Below the pieces are notes generated by a model. It searched no databases, had not been told where the DNA came from, and worked only from the letters and a program-made list of their open reading frames with translations. Shown in pieces: positions 25,131 to 33,952 of a stretch of DNA of 64,000 nt. The position numbers were made by a program, and so were the translations under genes. The number at the start of each line of letters is the position of its first letter. Within the stretch, counting starts at the first letter, position 1. Source of the stretch: an uncultured Clostridia bacterium (GTDB lineage Bacteria > Bacillota > Clostridia > TANB77 > CAG-508); NCBI GenBank assembly GCA_934141605.1, contig CAKPCL010000002.1, forward strand, positions 84,153 through 148,152, read 5' to 3'.

Positions 25131-25559
25131 TTATTGTGATATATATGTTGAAATTTTAATGTTTTTTTCTTCTCCTGCTAATTTGTAGGAAATTTCTACA
25201 GTTATTTCTTTTACTAGGTTTGCTTCTTTTGTATTATCATTTGATATAAGTACATAATCTTTTATTAAAATTTCTTTGTGGTATCCTGTAAACCTTTGAT
25301 TTTCTAAAATGTCTTCTTCTTTTAAGATTTCTTTTTCATTAATTCCTTTTCCTTCATATTCAGTGCTGTATCCAAGTGCTCTAATTTTTTCTATTTCTTG
25401 TATAGCATATGAGGTGGCTTTTGTTTTTCTTTGTGTGTCTTCTGCATTTATATTGATGTTTGCTATTAGGCTAGCTATCATAGAAATAAAGATTGTAATT
25501 ACTATTAGGGAAATTGATATGTCTATTCCTGTTACACCTTTTTCTTCTTTTATTATCAT
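25131..25559 (-). CDS. Minor pseudopilin, PilV/GspI-like
   Basis: 142 residues. Prepilin leader IIKEEKG followed by VTGIDISISLIVITIFISMI with an acidic residue (Asp) at mature position 5. Downstream: an amphipathic helix with IQEIEKIRALG, then beta-rich sequence. It follows the prepilin peptidase gene by 12 bp. Confidence 0.75.
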   Translation of the reverse strand: MIIKEEKGVTGIDISISLIVITIFISMIASLIANININAEDTQRKTKATSYAIQEIEKIRALGYSTEYEGKGINEKEILKEEDILENQRFTGYHKEILIKDYVLISNDNTKEANLVKEITVEISYKLAGEEKNIKISTYISQ

Positions 25560-25571
25560 TTTTCAACCTTT

Positions 25572-26369
25572 CTAAATAAATTTATAATATATTAATACAT
25601 ATATAAAATAAATTATATTTGTTACTGATAAATAAAATCCTATTTTTGTATTGTTGCTATTTTGCTGTACTTTTGAGTGTTTTTTCATTTTTTGTGTTGA
25701 TAAATATATTGCTATTATTAATAGCGTTGTTATTATGCTGCTGATTGTTATAAATTCTCCTGTAAATATGCTCATTATCATAATAACCATTAATATTGAA
25801 TATGTATAATTGTTTTCGGCATGTTTTTTTAATGTTATTGAATCTACTATTAAAAGCATAATAAATAATATTAAATATATAACATATCTATATATACTAG
25901 TTTTTTCTATTATGTATAGATATACCATATACATAATTGAAATTATAATACCATACATTAATACTGGTTTATTTATGTTTCTATTTTCTTTGTCTATGCC
26001 TGCCATTAGTACAATAAATGTAAAGTATAGAACAAAAAATGAGTATTCTATTATTTTTGTTGTTTCTAAATTGTAAATGTTTAATCCCATTAAATATGCT
26101 ATTACCACAAAAAATAGTCCTGATATTGTTTCTAATATTAAATATCTTGGTCTTATTTTTTGTTTGCAATACCTACATTTTCCGCCTAAAAATATGTAGC
26201 TAAATACAGGTATTAAGTCAAATATATTTAATTTGTGTTTACAATTTGGACAGTAAGAATGTGTATGTATTATATCTTCTCCTTTTGGTATTCTGTATAC
26301 TGCTAATGTATAAAAACTTCCAAATGTTATTCCCATCATGAAAATTATTATATAAAATAAAGCTTGCAT
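25572..26369 (-). CDS. pilD: Prepilin peptidase / N-methyltransferase PilD
   Basis: Cleaves and methylates prepilins. 265 residues: N-terminal GITFGSFYTLAVYRIPKGED, zinc tetracysteine CPNC...CRYC, then helices with the first catalytic Asp region LMAGIDKENRNI. The second catalytic motif GxGDxK is not evident; the region around 175-205 reads VDSITLKKHAENNYTY and FTGEF. It may use a shifted acidic residue. Seven or so transmembrane helices. Confidence 0.87.
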   Translation of the reverse strand: MQALFYIIIFMMGITFGSFYTLAVYRIPKGEDIIHTHSYCPNCKHKLNIFDLIPVFSYIFLGGKCRYCKQKIRPRYLILETISGLFFVVIAYLMGLNIYNLETTKIIEYSFFVLYFTFIVLMAGIDKENRNINKPVLMYGIIISIMYMVYLYIIEKTSIYRYVIYLILFIMLLIVDSITLKKHAENNYTYSILMVIMIMSIFTGEFITISSIITTLLIIAIYLSTQKMKKHSKVQQNSNNTKIGFYLSVTNIIYFIYVLIYYKFI

Positions 26370-26404
26370 TATTTTTCTCCTGTTTTATTCTTTTTTATTT
26401 TATA

Positions 26405-26432
26405 AATAGGCATATACAAGTATATGCCTATT
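26405..26432 (-). other. Intercistronic hairpin between major pilin and pilD
   Basis: AATAGGCATATA pairs perfectly with TATATGCCTATT (12 bp). The U-run on the minus strand is weak. It is suited to partial termination or 3'-end stabilisation, which would raise pilin mRNA over pilD (inference). Confidence 0.5.
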
Positions 26433-26475
26433 ATTATTTATTTTTTGTTTTTAAACAATTATTTTACTTTAATCC

Positions 26476-26700
26476 TTATTCTGCTGTTGTTTTTGGCATA
26501 TATGTGTTTATAGTGTTTTCATAAGAATTTAATGTATTTTGTTCATTTTTAACTGCTTGTTGTGCTGCTTCGTTAGCTTTTTGAGCTTGTGTGAATAATC
26601 CTTGGTTTGTTAATGTTCCAATTGATATTCCAGCTAAGATTAATAGTATGATTATTGTTATAACTAAAGCAACTAATGTAATACCGTTTTGTTTTTTCAT
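26476..26700 (-). CDS. Short type IV pilin (major-pilin candidate)
   Basis: 74 residues. Leader MKKQNG followed by ITLVALVITIIILLILAGISIGTL, the same signal class as the giant pilin, then an Ala/Gln-rich amphipathic helix. There is almost no globular head, so it is far shorter than canonical pilins. Strong ribosome binding site GGGGGAAAC. Confidence 0.82.
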   Translation of the reverse strand: MKKQNGITLVALVITIIILLILAGISIGTLTNQGLFTQAQKANEAAQQAVKNEQNTLNSYENTINTYMPKTTAE

Positions 26701-26786
26701 CTTAAGTTTCCCCCCTTTGTCTTTTGATATAATATATATATACTATATTTATAAAAATAAATATAATGTTAATAACTACTTTAATA

Positions 26787-27206
26787 TTATTTTGTTCCTT
26801 TGTCTGGAAGATATCCAGTATTGTCATTTTTGTTTGTATTTGTTGTGTTTGTTGTTGAGTTTGATGTATTATTACTATTCTGGTTATTATCACCTGTTGT
26901 AGTACTTCCTGTATTTTCTTCTAATGATCCAAAAGGATTTTTTCTTCCTGGAACATATTCTTTAATTTTTTGATAATTTTTTATTTGTGTTGAATCTATA
27001 TGATAATCCACATATAGTTCTTCATTACTTTCACTTATATCTGTTTCTAGTTCTTTTTTTACTTCTTCTGGAGTAGTATAAGATACTTTTTCAGGAATTA
27101 TTTTATTTGCTGGAACATATTCATAAAGTAATACTCCTAAAACTAATATGATTGCTAGTGCTAGTAATAAAACTATTATTGTTTCTTTTATAATGTTTTT
27201 TATCAT
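26787..27206 (-). CDS. PilP-like pilus assembly protein
   Basis: 139 residues. One N-terminal transmembrane helix (about 8-30), a short periplasmic-type region with YVPGRKNPFGSL, reminiscent of the RxPFxPL motif of PilP, then an Asn/Thr-rich low-complexity tail. It lies between the PilO-like gene and the pilin. Assignment from position and one motif. Confidence 0.55.
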   Translation of the reverse strand: MIKNIIKETIIVLLLALAIILVLGVLLYEYVPANKIIPEKVSYTTPEEVKKELETDISESNEELYVDYHIDSTQIKNYQKIKEYVPGRKNPFGSLEENTGSTTTGDNNQNSNNTSNSTTNTTNTNKNDNTGYLPDKGTK

Positions 27207-27243
27207 TTTCTACTCCTTTCTTTTTTATCCATTATGGATTAAT

Positions 27244-28011
27244 TTATTTTGAAGTTGTATTATTTACTGTATTATTTTGATTACTTGTTGTATTATTTAC
27301 TGTTGTGTTAGCTTGATTGTTTGTTGTATTGTTTTGATTTTCAGCAGTTGTACTTGTGTCTGCTGTTGTTGCTGAACTTGTTGACGAACTTGTTGAGACT
27401 CCTCTTATTATTATGTCTTTACATGTGAAAGTTGCTTGTAAAATACTGTTTCCTTCTGATGATGCTGTGATTTTAAAATCTTCTATTTTAAATCCTAATT
27501 TCGAATCATCTTCTATATCTTCTATAAATCCAGCTATTCCTGCATAAGAGCCTGTTGCTGTGAAATATAAATTACAGTTGTATTTTTTATCAACTTCTGA
27601 TGATGTTGTTGTATCTATTGCTGTTAAATCTCTTGCTGCTACATCCATTGTTACATCTTCATTTTTAGCATGGTTTCCAAGTTCTATCCAAAGCATCCCT
27701 ATTTCATATACTCCATATTGGCTTGCTGCTTGAATTTCGCTTTCTGTGCTAACATTAACCATTTCTTCATATTTTTCTTTTGTAGTTTTAAAATCTTTTT
27801 CTGCATCATCTAAACTGTCTAATGTTTTTGGATAATCTGTGCTTGCCTTTTTGGTTGCTTCTTTAATTTTGTTGTCTAAGTTCTCATTTTGTTCTTTAAT
27901 TGCTGTTATTCCTAAAATTTTAATATTTCCTATTTCTAGTCCATTTATAATTGTACTTACTGTTAATACAAGAACTAATATTATAATTACGCTTATTAAT
28001 AATTTTTTCAT
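27244..28011 (-). CDS. pilO: PilO-like pilus alignment protein
   Basis: 255 residues: N-terminal transmembrane helix, coiled coil (about 38-90), a ferredoxin-like domain with YFTATGSYAGIAGFIEDIEDD typical of PilO, then a 50-residue Thr/Asn low-complexity tail. It overlaps pilMN by 4 bp (ATGA). Confidence 0.8.
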   Translation of the reverse strand: MKKLLISVIIILVLVLTVSTIINGLEIGNIKILGITAIKEQNENLDNKIKEATKKASTDYPKTLDSLDDAEKDFKTTKEKYEEMVNVSTESEIQAASQYGVYEIGMLWIELGNHAKNEDVTMDVAARDLTAIDTTTSSEVDKKYNCNLYFTATGSYAGIAGFIEDIEDDSKLGFKIEDFKITASSEGNSILQATFTCKDIIIRGVSTSSSTSSATTADTSTTAENQNNTTNNQANTTVNNTTSNQNNTVNNTTSK

Positions 28012-29651
28012 GGCAAATCACCTTCTATCTTTATAGTTATAATATTGTTGCTTTGTTGTCCTGCTGTTGATATAACATTGTTTAGTGCGCCAGAAACTTT
28101 TAAATTAGTTGTTAAATATCCTAATTGTGAATAGCTTTTAGATTGTGCTTGTATTTCTATATGTGTACTTGTTGTGTTTTGGATTGAAGTTATTTGTACT
28201 TCATCTGGCATAATATACATTAATTTGTTTAATAATATTGGTATAGCTTTTTTTATTTTATTATTTTCTTGTACTTTTTCACTTATTTTTTCTAAATTGC
28301 TTATTTTGCTTGTATATTTGCTTTTCATGTTTTGTAGGCTTTGTATATCACTATTTACTAATGATATTTGAGTATTTATACTGCTTATAACTTCTTGTGT
28401 TTCTGATGTTTTAGTATCTATTTGTTTCTTTATTAGGTTTGAGAATCCACAATATACTATAAATAGTATTAATAATCCAGCTGTTCCTCTTAGCATTCCT
28501 CTTTCTATTTTGTCTAATGGCATTTTTAAGTCCATTGTAAATATTTTTTTATCAATGATTTTCTTGTTTTTGCTATTAGTTTGTTTTATTGGTTTTGCTT
28601 TCTTTTGTCCTACTTCCATTGTTAGTATTTCTGGTAATTTGTCCATTATACTTGTTTTTTTAAAGTTCATACCAGAAATTCCTTCTCCAAGTCCACTTAA
28701 AGCTAGTGATATTGCTGAGTTGACTTCCACATAATCTTTTATGTTTATTTCTGGTGACATTTTTATAAAGCCTGGTTTTAAGATTTCGCATCTTACATCT
28801 TCTAGGTATTCTTCAAAATATAAATCTATATTATTTATTAAAGCTCCTGTTCCTGTTATATATACTTTTTCTATTTTTTCTATATTTTCATTTAATATTT
28901 TTTTGATTTTTCCAACAATATCATATAGTGTTGGCATTATATCTTCTAGATAGTTTGTTTCTTCTTCTGATAACTCTTTTCCTTCTGAAGTATATATTGT
29001 TGTTTCTTTGCATATTTCATAAGCTTTTTGATATGAATTTTCTTTTAGATTTATTTTTGATAATATTTCGTTCATGCCTACATCTAATTTTTGTATATCA
29101 TATATATTTTGGTTAAATATTGTTGTTATTGTTGTTTGTCCTTCAATATTTACTACTAAGCATTTTTCATTTTCATCAAATTTTGCTATATCTGATATTG
29201 TCATTGATGTTGGTGTTATATTTTGTAATTTATAAGAACTAAATTTTTGTAAGTTTTTGTTTAGTTCCATTTTATTTTCACTAACATGAATTACTTTTAG
29301 TTTATCTTTTTCGTTTACATCTTGTGTAAGTGCATATCTTGTTTCAAATACATTTGGGTTGTAATTTTTATCTGTACAATATGATTCGAATTCAGTCTCA
29401 ATTGCTTTTGGAAAATCTTTTTTGTTTAGTAATGCAAATACTTTAAAGAAATTGTACATTTCTTCTGATAGGTTTATGCTTATTGGTGTTTTATAACTAA
29501 ATGTTTCTTCTACTATTTGTTGTATTGCTTTGTCCAAATTATCATAAAACTTAACTCCAAATGAGTCTACTTTTATTTGGTCACGATCTTTAGTGACTTT
29601 TGCATATTTAATTATATTTTCTTCTATATACAATCCTAAGCAAGTTGACAT
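28008..29651 (-). CDS. PilM-PilN fusion protein
   Basis: 547 residues. Residues 1 to about 320 form an actin-like PilM domain (LGLYIEENIIKYAKV, VVNIEGQTTIT, VYITGTGALINNID). After a Lys-rich linker comes a transmembrane helix (about 392-412), coiled coil and a C-terminal PilN domain (DEVQITSIQNT...YLTTNLKVSGAL). In most species PilM is cytoplasmic and separate from PilN; here the contact is covalent. First gene of the pilus assembly operon. Confidence 0.85.
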   Translation of the reverse strand: MSTCLGLYIEENIIKYAKVTKDRDQIKVDSFGVKFYDNLDKAIQQIVEETFSYKTPISINLSEEMYNFFKVFALLNKKDFPKAIETEFESYCTDKNYNPNVFETRYALTQDVNEKDKLKVIHVSENKMELNKNLQKFSSYKLQNITPTSMTISDIAKFDENEKCLVVNIEGQTTITTIFNQNIYDIQKLDVGMNEILSKINLKENSYQKAYEICKETTIYTSEGKELSEEETNYLEDIMPTLYDIVGKIKKILNENIEKIEKVYITGTGALINNIDLYFEEYLEDVRCEILKPGFIKMSPEINIKDYVEVNSAISLALSGLGEGISGMNFKKTSIMDKLPEILTMEVGQKKAKPIKQTNSKNKKIIDKKIFTMDLKMPLDKIERGMLRGTAGLLILFIVYCGFSNLIKKQIDTKTSETQEVISSINTQISLVNSDIQSLQNMKSKYTSKISNLEKISEKVQENNKIKKAIPILLNKLMYIMPDEVQITSIQNTTSTHIEIQAQSKSYSQLGYLTTNLKVSGALNNVISTAGQQSNNIITIKIEGDLP

Positions 29652-29718
29652 TGTTTCTTCCTTTCATATTTTCATGTTTTTTGTCGTTTTTTTGATGTCT
29701 AACGCTAAATACAATTTT

Positions 29719-29746
29719 ATTTTACCATTTTTGCGTAAAAGTGCAA
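29719..29746 (-). promoter_or_regulatory. Promoter of pilus operon
   Basis: On the minus strand, TTGCAC (29741-29746), a 16-bp spacer and TAAAAT (29719-29724) with preceding TGG, upstream of pilMN. Confidence 0.55.
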
Positions 29747-29802
29747 TACCTTTTGGTGATTTATCATAAAAATGTAATATTTCTGTAATATATATGTAAT
29801 AT

Positions 29803-31098
29803 TTATTTTTTATGTAGTTTACAAATAAAGAATCCATCTTTTTCTTTGTCTGGCATTATTGTGAATTTGCTATCTGTAACAATTTCAAAATCATTATTTT
29901 TGTTTAGAAATTTATTAATAATATCTTCATTTTCTTCTTTTAAAATGCTACATGTAGAATATACTAGATATCCTCCTTTTTTCAAATATTTTGAGCATTG
30001 TTCTAATATTTTTTCTTGAATTTTCGTGATTTCTGCTATGTCTTCTATTTTTCTTTGCCACTTTATATCAGGTTTTCTTTTAATTACTCCGATTCCTAAG
30101 CATGGAACATCTAGTAGGATTTTATCAAATTTTTCTTTTAATTTTTCATCATATATGCTAGCATCTTTGGTTTGCGTTTTTATAATATCAATTCCTAGTC
30201 TTTCTGCATTTTGCCTAACTAGCTTTGTTCTATGTTCATGTATATCCCAAGCCTCTATATTTCCTTTATTTTTCATCAATTCTGCCATATATGTAGTTTT
30301 TCCCCCAGGAGCTGAACATGCGTCAAGTACATCTTCTCCTGGCTCAGGAGCTAATATTTTGGCAGTTAATCCTGCTGAAATATCTTGAACTGTAAAATTT
30401 CCTTCTTTAAACAGTTCTAAATTTTCAATATTTTTAATTTTATTCAATATTATAAAATCTTCTATATCACTTTCTTTATACTCAATATTTTTTTCCTTTA
30501 ATTTTTGTTCTAATTCTTTTTTATCTGTTTTAAGATTATTAACTCTTATTGTTATTTGTGGTTTCAAATTTGAATTTTCACATATTTTTTCAACCTCATT
30601 TATATTGTTATTCTTTAGCAATTCTTCTATAATCCATACAGGCATAGAAGTAGTTTTCGAAATTTTTTCTACTTCATCTGTTATTTCAAAAAATTCCTCA
30701 TAATCTTCTTTTTCAACTTTTCTTAAAACTGCATTTACAAAATTAGAACTAGAACTATGTCCATATCTTTTTGCTAAATTAACACTTTCATTTACAGCTG
30801 CTGATTTAGGAATTTTATCTAAAAATATTATTTGATAAACTCCCATTCTTAAAATATTTAATATCCATGGTGATATTTTTTTCAATTTTATTTTTGAATA
30901 TTTTTTTATTATTTCATCTAATGTTAATTTCCAAGTTGTAACTCCATATACAATTTCAGAAATTAGTCCTATATCTTTATCATCTATATTTCTTCTATTT
31001 TGTTTTATTTCATCATTTAACACTATATTTGAATATGCTTGTTCTTTATCTATTTTATACAAAGTTTTTAATGCTATTTCTCTAGTTTTATCAATCAT
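29803..31098 (-). CDS. rsmB: 16S rRNA (cytosine-967-C5)-methyltransferase
   Basis: 431 residues: N-terminal NusB-like RNA-binding domain (about 1-130), then a SAM methyltransferase with DACSAPGGKTTYMAELM, the catalytic DVPCLGIGVIKRKPDIKW and YSTCSILKEEN. Start 31098 chosen for AAGGAGGAAAA; the frame is open a further 8 codons into the palindromic repeat. Confidence 0.95.
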   Translation of the reverse strand: MIDKTREIALKTLYKIDKEQAYSNIVLNDEIKQNRRNIDDKDIGLISEIVYGVTTWKLTLDEIIKKYSKIKLKKISPWILNILRMGVYQIIFLDKIPKSAAVNESVNLAKRYGHSSSSNFVNAVLRKVEKEDYEEFFEITDEVEKISKTTSMPVWIIEELLKNNNINEVEKICENSNLKPQITIRVNNLKTDKKELEQKLKEKNIEYKESDIEDFIILNKIKNIENLELFKEGNFTVQDISAGLTAKILAPEPGEDVLDACSAPGGKTTYMAELMKNKGNIEAWDIHEHRTKLVRQNAERLGIDIIKTQTKDASIYDEKLKEKFDKILLDVPCLGIGVIKRKPDIKWQRKIEDIAEITKIQEKILEQCSKYLKKGGYLVYSTCSILKEENEDIINKFLNKNNDFEIVTDSKFTIMPDKEKDGFFICKLHKK

Positions 31099-31115
31099 TT
31101 TTCCTCCTTGCCTAA

Positions 31116-31176
31116 TGTCCAAATGGGACGGTTCTATTTGGACATTTTGTCCATTTGGGACGGTTCTTTTTGGACA
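31116..31176. repeat. Dispersed palindrome, locus 2 (two units, direct)
   Basis: Units 31116-31144 (TGTCCAAATGGGACGGTTCT...) and 31148-31176, separated by TTT, giving a 32-nt period. Upstream of rsmB, between divergent rsmB and the dodecin-spoVA operon. Confidence 0.9.
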
Positions 31177-31267
31177 TTATATATCTTTTTTTATTATTTT
31201 TCTATATTTTGTATATATTTTTTTATTTTGGTAAAAATATTTTTAAAAGATTTTTTGGAGGTTAAAT

Positions 31268-31489
31268 ATGGATATTGAGAAACATTTAATAATTACTGGT
31301 AGTTCTGAAACATCTTGGAAAGATGCTATTTCAAAAACTATTGAGGAGGCTTCTAAAACTATTGATTATATTTCAGGTGTAAAGATTTTGGAGCAAAAAG
31401 CAAAAATTGATGGAAATAAGATTTCAGAGTATTTTGTAGATTTAGATTTAACTTTTTTAATTGATTTAAATAGAAAGGATGATAAATAA
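31268..31489 (+). CDS. Dodecin-family protein
   Basis: 73 residues. GSSETSWKDAISKTIEEASKTI and LEQKAKIDGNKISEYFVDLDLTF align with dodecins, small flavin-binding dodecamers. The tryptophan that stacks on flavin in characterised dodecins (W-V-E-V before V/L-E-Q) is Gly here (SGVKILEQ), so flavin binding may be altered. Its stop shares a base with the spoVAC start, so it belongs to the spoVA operon. Ribosome binding site TTTTGGAGG. Confidence 0.8.
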   Translation: MDIEKHLIITGSSETSWKDAISKTIEEASKTIDYISGVKILEQKAKIDGNKISEYFVDLDLTFLIDLNRKDDK

Positions 31490-31953
31490 TGAATCCAATA
31501 GAAACAAAACAAGCATATCAAAAGTATGTAGATAAAAAGTCACCTAATTCACCAATTTTAAAAAATTGTTTTAATGCTTTTTGGGTTGGTGGTTTAATAT
31601 GTTCGATAGGTCAAATTATTATGAATATTTGTAAGCAAAGAGGTTTTGACCAGACTTTATCTGGTACTATTGTGTCTATAATTTTAATTGGTATATCAGC
31701 ATTTTTAACAGGTCTTAATATTTTTAATAAAATTGGTAAATTTGCAGGTGCTGGCTCTTTAATTCCTATAACTGGGTTTGCCAATTCAATTGTTTCACCA
31801 GCTATGGAATATAAATCTGAAGGATATGTTATGGGTGTTGGTGGTAAGATGTTTACAGTTGCAGGTCCAGTCCTAGTTTTTGGTATATCTGCGTCAATTA
31901 TTGTTGGAATTGTTTATTTAATTTTTAATACTCAAAGTATGACATTAGTTTAA
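31489..31953 (+). CDS. spoVAC: Stage V sporulation protein AC
   Basis: Mechanosensitive-like inner-membrane channel protein for dipicolinic acid transport in spores. 154 residues: YQKYVDKKSPNSPILKN, three or four transmembrane helices, FNKIGKFAGAGSLIPITGFANSI. Translationally coupled to the dodecin gene; followed by spoVAD and spoVAE. Confidence 0.95.
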   Translation: MNPIETKQAYQKYVDKKSPNSPILKNCFNAFWVGGLICSIGQIIMNICKQRGFDQTLSGTIVSIILIGISAFLTGLNIFNKIGKFAGAGSLIPITGFANSIVSPAMEYKSEGYVMGVGGKMFTVAGPVLVFGISASIIVGIVYLIFNTQSMTLV

Positions 31954-31954
31954 A

Positions 31955-31986
31955 TGAGGCAGTTGGAATATTCCAATTTTGTCTCA
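31955..31986 (+). other. Hairpin between spoVAC and spoVAD
   Basis: TGAGGCA/TGTCTCA enclosing the palindrome TTGGAATATTCCAA. Resembles the AATGAGACAG...TGTCTCATT element at 13454-13489. No T-run; not an obvious terminator. Confidence 0.55.
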
Positions 31987-32008
31987 TAATTTTAAGGAGT
32001 TGATTTTT

Positions 32009-33011
32009 TTGAAAAAAATAGGAAAGCAAACTATTAAATTTGATAATCCCCCTACTATCACAGAATGTGCTTCTATCGTTGGTCCTAAAGAGACTCAAGG
32101 TCCACTTGCTAAATATTTTGATCAAACTTTAGATGATGAATTTTGGGGTGAAAAAACATGGGAAAAAGCAGAAAGCAAAATTATAAAAGAAACTATCAAT
32201 ACTGTTATAAATAAATCTGGTATTCCTTCTGAACAAATTGATTGTTGTTTTGCTGGTGATCTTTTGAACCAGTGTATTTCTTCTAGTTTTGGACTTCGTG
32301 AGCTAAATGTTCCATTTTTTGGTGTTTTTGGTGCTTGTTCTACTTTTGTTGAGTCTATGTCTTTAGCAGCAATTACTGTAGAATCCTTTGCAAAAAATGC
32401 TTTATGTGCTACTTCTAGCCATTTTTGTAGTGCCGAAAAACAGTTTAGATTCCCTCTTGAGCTTGGTAATCAGAGACCTCCTTCTGCACAATGGACTGTT
32501 ACTGGTAGTGGAGCTGCGATAATTTCAAAAGATGGCCAAGGGCCTTATATTACTCATATTACGCCCGGAAAAATAGTAGACATGGGAATAAAAGATGCTA
32601 ACAATATGGGTGCAGCTATGGCTCCCGCTTTTGCAGATACTTTAATAACTCATTTTAAGGATACTGGAAGAAATCCTAGTTATTATGATGCAATTATTAG
32701 TGGAGATTTAGGGCATATTGGTAAAGAAATTGCTATTGATATTGCTAGTTCTCAAGGATATAATATTAAATCTAATTACAATGATTGTGGTGTATTAATA
32801 TTTGATAAAAATGCTCAAGATACTCATTCTGGTGGAAGTGGTTGTGCTTGTTGTGGTACAGTTTTCTCTGGGTATCTGTTCAAACAATTAAAGAGTAAAA
32901 AAATTAAAAAATTGTTATTAATTGCAACTGGTGCTTTGATGAATTCTACTTCTTCACAGCAAGGAGAATCTATTCCTCGGAATTGCTCATGCAATTAGTA
33001 TAGAAATTTAA
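32009..33011 (+). pseudogene. spoVAD: Stage V sporulation protein AD, frameshifted near the 3' end
   Basis: Thiolase-fold SpoVA subunit that binds dipicolinic acid. TTG start at 32009 follows AAGGAGTTG. Motifs: ITECASIVGPKET, FGVFGACSTFVESM, SSHFCSAEKQFRFPLE and GSGCACCGTVFSGY. The frame as given stops at 32998 after SQQGESIPRNCSCN. Removing one C (32978) gives SQQGESIP-GIAHAISIEI with stop at 33009-33011, matching SpoVAD C-termini. The change costs only about 12 residues, so the product could still fold, or the base may be an error. Confidence 0.9.
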
Positions 33012-33072
33012 TGTCTAAAAAGAACTGTCCCTTTTGGACATTTTGTCCAAATAGAACCGTCCCGTTTGGACA
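33012..33072. repeat. Dispersed palindrome, locus 3 (two units)
   Basis: Units 33012-33040 and 33044-33072, opposite orientation to locus 2, separated by 3 nt. They begin immediately after the frame-restored spoVAD stop and end before spoVAE. Confidence 0.9.
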
Positions 33073-33104
33073 TTTAGACTTAGATGAAGGAGGTTGGAAA
33101 TTTT

Positions 33105-33497
33105 ATGGATATTGATTGGGCTAGTGTTTTTAATTGGTTGCTACTTCTAAAGTGTTTTGTGGTTGGTGGTTTTATTTGTGTAATTGGGCAAATTTTGATT
33201 GACAAGACAAAACTGACTCCTGCTAGAATTTTAGTTATTTTTGTAACAACTGGTGCCGTTTTAGGTGGACTTGGGATTTATCAACATTTAGTTGATTTTG
33301 CAGGCGCTGGTGCTACTGTTCCTCTTACAGGTTTTGGTTATAATCTTGCAAAAGGTGCTATTGAAGGAGTTAAAGAAACTGGTTTAGTGGGTGCTTTTAC
33401 CGGTGGTGTTAAGGCTGCTGCTGGCGGAATTGCTGCTGCTGTTTTCTTTGGTTATTTAGCTGCTCTAATTTCTAAGCCTAAAATGAAAAAGCAATAA
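33105..33497 (+). CDS. spoVAE: Stage V sporulation protein AE
   Basis: 130 residues, polytopic: CFVVGGFICVIGQILID, HLVDFAGAGATVPLTGFG and GGIAAAVFFGYLAALI. Component of the spore dipicolinic acid channel. ATG at 33105 has AAGGAGG upstream; an upstream in-frame ATG at 33084 lacks one. The gene is bracketed on both sides by palindromic repeat pairs. Confidence 0.93.
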   Translation: MDIDWASVFNWLLLLKCFVVGGFICVIGQILIDKTKLTPARILVIFVTTGAVLGGLGIYQHLVDFAGAGATVPLTGFGYNLAKGAIEGVKETGLVGAFTGGVKAAAGGIAAAVFFGYLAALISKPKMKKQ

Positions 33498-33500
33498 AAA

Positions 33501-33561
33501 TGTCCAAATGGGACGGTTCTGTTTGGACATTTTGTCCATTTAGAACCGTCCCGTTTGGACA
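33501..33561. repeat. Dispersed palindrome, locus 4 (two units, inverted)
   Basis: Units 33501-33529 and 33533-33561 in opposite orientation, lying between the 3' ends of convergent spoVAE and rplT. Could fold as two hairpins or one long one. Confidence 0.9.
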
Positions 33562-33566
33562 TTAAA

Positions 33567-33917
33567 CTATGCTTTTTTTGCTATTTCAGCTATTTCTGCA
33601 AATGCTTTTGGATCGCTTACAGCTATTTCAGCTAACATTTTTCTGTTTATTGTAACATTAGCTTTTTTTAGTCCTGCTATCATTTTGCTATATGTTGTTC
33701 CATTTATTCTAGCAGCAGCGTTAATTCTTGTTATCCATAATTTTCTGAAATCACTTTTTTTATCTTTTCTTCCTACATATGCGTAAGATAATGATTTCAT
33801 TACTGCTTGATTTGCATTTCTAAATCTATAATGTTTTGCTCCAAAATATCCTTTTGCTTGTTTTAATATTTTTTTATGTCTTGCTCTTGTTGTTCTTGCT
33901 GTTTTTACTCTTGCCAT
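33567..33917 (-). CDS. rplT: 50S ribosomal protein L20
   Basis: 116 residues with the family sequence ARVKTARTTRARHKKILKQ, AKGYFGAKHYRFRNANQAV and NGTTYSKMIAGLKKANV. Binds 23S rRNA early in assembly and in Firmicutes also represses its own operon through the infC leader. Confidence 0.97.
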   Translation of the reverse strand: MARVKTARTTRARHKKILKQAKGYFGAKHYRFRNANQAVMKSLSYAYVGRKDKKSDFRKLWITRINAAARINGTTYSKMIAGLKKANVTINRKMLAEIAVSDPKAFAEIAEIAKKA

Positions 33918-33952
33918 TTTTATTTCACCCTTTCTTTAATCCTTTAATCCTA

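Noticed and set aside
31116..31176. CRISPR array from 29-nt units
   Set aside because: Units are palindromic, at most two per locus with a constant 3-nt gap and no unique spacers; no cas genes.
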